In this document: positions 59,574-64,000 of the stretch, piece by piece
Layout of the letters: each line of letters opens with the position of its first letter
Numbering within the stretch: position 1 is the stretch's first letter
From: Thalassospiraceae bacterium LMO-SO8
GTDB lineage: Bacteria; Pseudomonadota; Alphaproteobacteria; Rhodospirillales; Casp-alpha2
Direction: 5' to 3'
DNA length: 64,000 nucleotides
Assembly (NCBI GenBank): GCA_031655335.1
Contig: CP134226.1
Coordinates: forward strand, 3,034,001 to 3,098,000
Translations under genes and position numbers: made by a program
The notes under the pieces: model-generated
The model's database searches: none
What the model was told of the DNA's origin: nothing
Seen by the model: only the letters and a program-made list of their open reading frames with translations

Positions 59574-60968
59574 CTATTGCGCGGCCTGGGCGGGGGCGGC
59601 GACCAGGTCGCGGGCGTTGCCCATGTCGTCGATCGACCAGATGGCCGCGAGCAGGCTTTCGGCGCCGTCCGGCCCCAGCACGGCGCCGGCCAGATCGCGG
59701 TATTTGTCCTCAAGCTCCATATCGCTCAGCGGTGCGTCCGGATCGCCCTTGCGGGTCGGCGCGTAATGGCTGACGACGCGGCCGTCGGTGGTTTCGATCT
59801 CGACCTTGGCGGAGCGCAGGGCGGGGAAATTGCCCTGGCATTCCGGGTCCGTGGTCAGGGTGATGCGGGTCATCAGGTCGCGGACCGCCGTGTCTTGCAA
59901 GCGCTCCGGCGTGAAGGCCGCCATGCGCACGCTGCCCCACAAAAGCGCGGCGGCGCAGCAGTAGACCAGGGAGAATTTCGCCTCGAACGCCGTCTGCGGG
60001 TTGGTGTTGCCGCAAATTTCCTCGGCCTTCTGGTAACTGCCGACGCGGATTTCCTTCACGTCGGCGGGTTTCAGGCCGTGCTCGCGGGCCAGCAGCAGCA
60101 CACTGTCGACCGCCGCATGAACATGGCCGCAGGCGGAATGGTTCTTCGTCGTGGTCTGTTTGATCAGGTAGTCCTGTCCCAGGGTCGATGCGGCCTGGGC
60201 CCAATCCGGCTGAGTCTCGTTCATGCCGTTCAGGCACATGGCGTTGCCGAAACCGCGCGGGCCTTCCAGGATGTCGGGGGCACCCGTGACGCCCTGTTCG
60301 GCGGCAAGCGCCACCGTGACGCCCCGTTCCGCCGCATGGGATCCGTGCAGGGGCTTGGCCATGGCGTCGGCGCGGAAGGCCTGTTGCAGACCCGCCGCCA
60401 GGGTCCCGGCATTGGCCAGGGCATGCAGGGTCTGTTCCGCCGAAAGGCCCAGGATGTTGGCGGCGGCGGCGGCGGCCCCGAAGGTGCCGATGGTGCCGGT
60501 GGTGTGCCAGAACTCGTAATGGGCCGGGTTGGCGGCGGCGCCCAGGCGGTTGGACACCTCGTAGCCCGCGACGATGCCGGTCAGCAGCCGGGCGCCGCTG
60601 ACGCCCCGTGCCTGGGCGATGGCGAGCGCCGCCGAGATCACCGGCACGCCCGGGTGGTAGAGGGCGTTGCGGTAGATGTCGTCGAATTCAACGGTGTGGG
60701 ACGCGGCACCATTGATGAAGGCCGCCGTGCGGGCGTCCGTCGTGTCGCCGGAGGGATAGAGCCTGGCCCCGCCGCGCCCGATGCAGTCCTTGAACGCCGC
60801 CGTCAGCAGGGTCGCCGGTTCGATCACCGTGCCGGGCAGGGCGGCGGCGAACCAATCCAGCAGGCAGCGCTTGGCGGCGTGCAGGGCGTCCGCCGGCAGA
60901 TCGTCCGGGGACAGGCCGGCGGCGTATTTCGCGAACGGCCAGAGGGCCGAATTTTCAAGGGTGGACAT
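59574..60968 (-). CDS. MmgE/PrpD-family protein, copy 2
   Basis: This 464-residue protein of the same superfamily as the one at 47481 is clearly a different branch. N-domain motifs INGAASHTVEFDDIYRNA (about 90-107) and HTTGTIGTFGAAAAAANILGL (abridged; about 155-175) are present. The C-domain segment reads KNHSACGHVHAAVDS, with a CGH in place of the SCRYTH seen in copy 1. A dehydratase, decarboxylase or epimerase role is likely. GGAGGAGAA precedes the ATG. It is third gene of the minus-strand operon, 33 bases after the PanE-like gene. Confidence 0.88.
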   Translation of the reverse strand: MSTLENSALWPFAKYAAGLSPDDLPADALHAAKRCLLDWFAAALPGTVIEPATLLTAAFKDCIGRGGARLYPSGDTTDARTAAFINGAASHTVEFDDIYRNALYHPGVPVISAALAIAQARGVSGARLLTGIVAGYEVSNRLGAAANPAHYEFWHTTGTIGTFGAAAAAANILGLSAEQTLHALANAGTLAAGLQQAFRADAMAKPLHGSHAAERGVTVALAAEQGVTGAPDILEGPRGFGNAMCLNGMNETQPDWAQAASTLGQDYLIKQTTTKNHSACGHVHAAVDSVLLLAREHGLKPADVKEIRVGSYQKAEEICGNTNPQTAFEAKFSLVYCCAAALLWGSVRMAAFTPERLQDTAVRDLMTRITLTTDPECQGNFPALRSAKVEIETTDGRVVSHYAPTRKGDPDAPLSDMELEDKYRDLAGAVLGPDGAESLLAAIWSIDDMGNARDLVAAPAQAAQ

Positions 60969-61001
60969 GGCGGTTCTCCTCCCAGAGTTCGTTGGTCGTG
61001 T

Positions 61002-61919
61002 TCAGGCACCGTCGGCGTAGAAGGTCAGGGCGCCCAGCACGGCGGCATGGACCGGCGTCGGGATGCCGTGCTTGCGGCCGAGGCGGACCACTTCGCCGCT
61101 CAGCCAGGGCAACTCGAGCCGCCGCCCGGCTTCCAGGTCGTGGAACATGGAGGCCTTCATGACGGCGGGCAGGCCGTCGAGGAAGCCGATGGTCTTGGCT
61201 TCCGTGCCCTCGGGCAGGGGCACGCCCTCGGCGCGGCCGACGGCGGCGGTTTCATGGATCGCCGCCTCGAACAGGGCGCGGGAGTCCGGGTTTTCCCGGA
61301 TCGGGCCCGCCGGCTGGCGGCACAGGGACGTCAGGCCGCTCAGGCAGGACAGGAAGATGAACTTCTCCCAGATCGCGCGATTGATGTCGGGCGATACGGC
61401 ATGGTCGAAGCCGCCGTCCTCGAACGCGGCCTTGAGCGCCTCGATGCGCGGGGTGACCGTGCCGTCGCGCTCGCCGATGGTCAGGCGTGCCATGGTGCCG
61501 GTGTGCTTGATCAGGCCCGGCTCACCGATGACCGCGGCGATATGGGCGACGCCGCCGGCAACATGCGCCGCACCCAGGCGTTCGCTCAGAACGCCGATGC
61601 TGCGCACCCCGTTCTGGAACGGCACGACCAGGGTGTCGGGACCCAGAAGCGGCTTGCACTGGTCGGCGCTGGCCTCCGTATCCCACAATTTGACGGCGAA
61701 CATCACTGTGTCGACCGGGCCGATCTCGGCCGGATCGTCTGTGACGGAAACGTCCTTCAGGTGGATATCGCCCTTGTCGCTGGTGACCCGCAGGCCGCCC
61801 TCGCGGATGGCTTTCAGATGGGCGCCGCGCGCCAGGAAGTGGACGTCGTGACCGGCGGCCGCCAAGCGGGCGCCGAAGTATCCGCCGACACCGCCGGCGG
61901 CCATGATGGCTATGCGCAT
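61002..61919 (-). CDS. 2-dehydropantoate 2-reductase-family oxidoreductase (PanE-like), copy 2
   Basis: This 305-residue protein has the classical PanE length. The cofactor site is MAAGGVGGYFGARLA (7-21), followed by FAVKLWDTE, FQNGVRSIG (near 103) and the catalytic lysine in NRAIWEKFIFLSCLSGLTS (about 178-196). It is second in the minus-strand operon, 19 bases after the enoyl-CoA hydratase. The ribosome binding site is weak (GGTTCAG). Placement among catabolic genes suggests a 2-oxo acid substrate other than ketopantoate, although the biosynthetic role is not excluded. Confidence 0.86.
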   Translation of the reverse strand: MRIAIMAAGGVGGYFGARLAAAGHDVHFLARGAHLKAIREGGLRVTSDKGDIHLKDVSVTDDPAEIGPVDTVMFAVKLWDTEASADQCKPLLGPDTLVVPFQNGVRSIGVLSERLGAAHVAGGVAHIAAVIGEPGLIKHTGTMARLTIGERDGTVTPRIEALKAAFEDGGFDHAVSPDINRAIWEKFIFLSCLSGLTSLCRQPAGPIRENPDSRALFEAAIHETAAVGRAEGVPLPEGTEAKTIGFLDGLPAVMKASMFHDLEAGRRLELPWLSGEVVRLGRKHGIPTPVHAAVLGALTFYADGA

Positions 61920-61938
61920 AATCTTGTCTGAACCTAAC

Positions 61939-62748
61939 TTACTTGCCGGTGAACTGGGGCTTGCGCTTTTCCATGAAGGCGGTGCGGCCTTCCTTGTAGT
62001 CGGCGGAATCGAAGCAGTCCTTGACCACCTTGGCGCAGAGGTCGAGATCGCGCAGGCCGTCGTCCTTCAGGCTTTCGGCGACGACCACCTTCACCGCCTT
62101 GATGGTCAGCGGCGCGTTCTCGACGATGCGCCGGGTGTAGTCGGCGACGTAGGCGTCCAGTTCCGCCTTGGGCACGATCCGGTTGACGAAGCCGATCTCC
62201 TTCATCTCCGCCGCCGTGAACTTGCGGGCGGTGTAGAAGATTTCCTTGGCGTAGGACGGGCCGATCAGATCGACGAAGGGCTTCAGGCCGTCCACGCGGT
62301 AGCCCAGGCCCAGCTTGGCCGCCGGCACGGCGAAGATGGCGCCTTCCTCGGCGATGCGGATGTCGCAGCAGGTGGCCAGGCCGACGCCGCCGCCGACGCA
62401 GGGGCCTTCGATCTTGGCGATGGTCGGCTTGGGGAATTCGCGCAGGCGCTCCGACGCCTTTTCCGTGGCGGCGTTGTAGATCTTCACGCCTTCCTCGGAC
62501 GACCGGTTCTTGGCGAACTGGGAAATATCGGCCCCGGCGCAGAAGGCGCCGCCGCCCTCGCCGGACACCACGACCACGCGCACGTTGTCGTCGGCCAGGA
62601 AGTCATCCAGCACGGCCGGCAGGTCGCGCCACATTTCGAAGGTCATGGCGTTCTTCTTGGCCTGATTGTCGAACCGGATGTAGCCGACTCCGTCCTTTTT
62701 CTCGACGACCAACTGATCCGTGACGCCGTCCATCGTAAATCCGTCCAT
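61939..62748 (-). CDS. Enoyl-CoA hydratase/isomerase-family protein
   Basis: This 269-residue crotonase has oxyanion segments GAFCAGADISQF (about 66-77) and KIEGPCVGGGVGLATCCDIR (about 108-127), and the C-terminal FMEKRKPQFTGK shared with the enzyme at 33778. The start at 62748 has GAGGAACC upstream; a longer reading would add 42 unlike residues. It is the first gene of the minus-strand operon (hydratase, PanE-like, MmgE/PrpD, dehydrogenase, small membrane protein). The shared palindrome, site 5, lies 113 bases upstream. Confidence 0.87.
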   Translation of the reverse strand: MDGFTMDGVTDQLVVEKKDGVGYIRFDNQAKKNAMTFEMWRDLPAVLDDFLADDNVRVVVVSGEGGGAFCAGADISQFAKNRSSEEGVKIYNAATEKASERLREFPKPTIAKIEGPCVGGGVGLATCCDIRIAEEGAIFAVPAAKLGLGYRVDGLKPFVDLIGPSYAKEIFYTARKFTAAEMKEIGFVNRIVPKAELDAYVADYTRRIVENAPLTIKAVKVVVAESLKDDGLRDLDLCAKVVKDCFDSADYKEGRTAFMEKRKPQFTGK

Positions 62749-62860
62749 GGGTGGTTCCTCTGAGTCCTCTTTGTTTTCATTGGCGGGCCAGGCAGCCGAT
62801 CTTTGCGGGCCATGGTCCAGCTTGTTAAAGCGCGAGGCGACAGGGTAAATTGAGCCGCCT

Positions 62861-62870
62861 TTGTATACAA
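62861..62870. promoter_or_regulatory. Shared palindrome, site 5 (hydratase operon / MFS divergent promoter)
   Basis: TTGTATACAA is a perfect 10-base palindrome with the exact TGTATACA core, between the divergent enoyl-CoA hydratase (start 62748, minus) and MFS (start 62927, plus) genes. Control of both a catabolic operon and a candidate importer from one site is plausible. Confidence 0.58.
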
Positions 62871-62926
62871 TCACTAACCGCCGCCGGCCTCCGGATTCAA
62901 TGCGGTTTCATCAGGGAGGACGGGCA

Positions 62927-64000
62927 ATGGGTGCTGCGATCGAAAGACTGACCGGAATCCCCCTGCGCCAGCAATGGCCGGCCTGGATGATCGGCCTGGG
63001 CCACGGCGGAACCCATTGGATTATCGCGGTTTATTACCTGATGGTGCCCTGGCTGCGCCAGGACCTGGGCATCAGCTATACCGAAGCCGGGCTGATCCTG
63101 ACCTCGTTCCACCTGTTCAGCTTCATCGCCAATTTCGGCTCAGGCGCGGCGGTCGACCTGGTCGGCCGGCGCGTGTTCTTGCAGGTTATCGCACTCGTCA
63201 TCGGCGCCATGGCGCTGGCCGCCATGAAATGGGCCGGCGGGTTCTGGTCCGTGTTCGTGTTGCTGGCCTTCATCGGGGCGACCAACAACCTGTGGCATCC
63301 GCCGGCGATCTCGTATTTGTCCTCGGCCTATCCGGACAAGAAGGGCTATGCCTTGTCCCTGCATGCGTTGGGGGCCAGCGTCGGCGACGCCATTGCCCCC
63401 TTGGCGGCCGGGTTTCTTCTGGTCTGGCTCGGCTGGCGCGACGCCTCGACCGTCGCCTCGATCCCCGTGTTCGTCATCGCCCTTTTGCTGCTGCTGACCC
63501 TCAACGCCCGCGACAAGGCGACCAACGACGCGCCGGGCAAGGAAAAGATGACCGGCAAGGATTATCTGGCCGGCGTGCGTTTGTTATTGAAAAACCGCTG
63601 GGTGGTCGCGCTCTGCGTCATGTCCGGGTTCCGCACGGTGACGCTCATGGGGCTGTTGATGTTCCTGCCGCTCTACCTCGCGGACGAAATGCATCTGGCG
63701 CCGACGGCGGTGGGGGCGACCCTCATGGCGATGCAGATCGGCGGCCTGATCGCGACGCCCTTGGCCGGTATCTGGTCCGACCGCTCGGGCCGGCGGCCCG
63801 TGGTCATGGCGGGCTTCACGGGCACGACCATCGTGTTGGCGATCATCACCCTGTTGGACAACCAGATGATGCTGATCGTCGGCGTGTCGATCCTGGGCTT
63901 CTCGCTGTATGCCGCGCGCCCGGTGATGCACAGCTGGATGATGGACATCACGCCGCCGCATCTGTCGGGCAGTTCCATGAGCTTGTTGTTCGGCACCCAG
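62927..64000 (+). CDS. MFS transporter, cut by the right window edge
   Basis: 358 codons are visible, open to the end of the window. The start ATG has GGGAGGA upstream. About eleven hydrophobic helices can be counted. The loop between helices 2 and 3 carries a degenerate motif A (GAAVDLVGRRV) and the middle part has a good one (GIWSDRSGRRPV). The N-terminal helix region GLGHGGTHWIIAVYYLMVPW recalls the fosmidomycin-resistance-like/sugar-acid branch. It is divergent from the enoyl-CoA hydratase operon and shares the palindrome at 62861, so it probably imports that operon's substrate. Confidence 0.82.
   Translation, partial: MGAAIERLTGIPLRQQWPAWMIGLGHGGTHWIIAVYYLMVPWLRQDLGISYTEAGLILTSFHLFSFIANFGSGAAVDLVGRRVFLQVIALVIGAMALAAMKWAGGFWSVFVLLAFIGATNNLWHPPAISYLSSAYPDKKGYALSLHALGASVGDAIAPLAAGFLLVWLGWRDASTVASIPVFVIALLLLLTLNARDKATNDAPGKEKMTGKDYLAGVRLLLKNRWVVALCVMSGFRTVTLMGLLMFLPLYLADEMHLAPTAVGATLMAMQIGGLIATPLAGIWSDRSGRRPVVMAGFTGTTIVLAIITLLDNQMMLIVGVSILGFSLYAARPVMHSWMMDITPPHLSGSSMSLLFGTQ

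Noticed and set aside
59325-61931. 868-codon plus-strand open frame
   Set aside because: Antisense shadow of the minus-strand MmgE/PrpD and PanE-like genes; the composition is that of a shadow frame.
1-64000. CRISPR arrays, tRNA and rRNA genes
   Set aside because: No regularly spaced repeats and no cloverleaf-type or rRNA-like sequence were seen in the intergenic regions.

Overview
The window is about two-thirds G+C, densely coded, and reads as an alphaproteobacterial chromosome, most likely a Rhodospirillales-type heterotroph (inference). The best taxonomic marker is a C4-type 5-aminolevulinate synthase (hemA, 7081-8295) with a perfect FNR/FixK-like palindrome upstream. No rRNA, tRNA, CRISPR array, insertion sequence or replication origin was seen. 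Both ends cut genes: a YeeE/YedE sulfur-transport protein on the left and an MFS transporter on the right.

Layout. 1-6770: YeeE/DUF6691 pair, SlyD-like isomerase, formyltransferase-like protein, metallo-hydrolase, two membrane-anchored coiled-coil paralogues, rimO, and a sodium:solute symporter. 7081-10926: hemA, creatininase-family hydrolase, metallophosphoesterase, DM13 protein, and an A+T-richer orphan membrane protein. 11113-18304: acyl-CoA dehydrogenase plus NDP-forming acyl-CoA synthetase, then RidA, a phosphodiesterase, a substrate-binding-like protein without signal peptide, and an MFS transporter. 18312-22312: host-attachment-like protein, small monooxygenase, RraA-like aldolase plus FMN 2-hydroxyacid oxidase, and a CMD-family protein plus 3-hydroxyisobutyrate-type dehydrogenase. 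22571-30117: a complete Dpp/Opp-type peptide ABC transporter, an MlrC-type (M81) peptidase and a 59-residue exported protein. 30212-35895: CitE-like lyase, SDR, RraA/LigK-like aldolase, LigJ-like hydratase, enoyl-CoA hydratase, GNAT and haloacid-dehalogenase genes. 35967-44199: a DUF1328 remnant, methylisocitrate-lyase-like protein, TauD-like dioxygenase, diguanylate cyclase, 2-hydroxyacid dehydrogenase, enoyl-CoA hydratase, amtB-glnK and a hydroxypyruvate isomerase. 44409-46435: an A+T-richer two-gene cassette of a TIR-like protein and a three-helix membrane protein. 46446-64000: a LysR regulator divergent from a tight ten-gene catabolic operon (47481-58436), which meets a five-gene minus-strand catabolic operon (58433-62748), then an MFS transporter.

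The catabolic genes form sets for activation (CaiB, NDP-forming synthetase), oxidation (acyl-CoA dehydrogenases, 2-hydroxyacid and 3-hydroxyacid dehydrogenases), hydration (MaoC, enoyl-CoA hydratases, MmgE/PrpD, LeuCD) and cleavage (CitE, PrpB-like, RraA-like) of organic acids, probably branched or dicarboxylic. A palindrome with core TGTATACA or TGTGTACA stands at five catabolic promoter regions (11096, 19251, 22348, 37186, 62861). This suggests that several scattered operons share one regulator, probably of the GntR type, which is not encoded here.

The most novel items are the TIR-like/membrane-protein cassette, a plausible uncharacterised immune or stress module; the LysR-linked ten-gene operon, which combines LeuCD- and LeuB-like enzymes with MaoC, an acyl-CoA dehydrogenase, CaiB and a four-rhodanese protein; and the shared palindrome. 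Functions beyond family level are inference, because no database search was possible.
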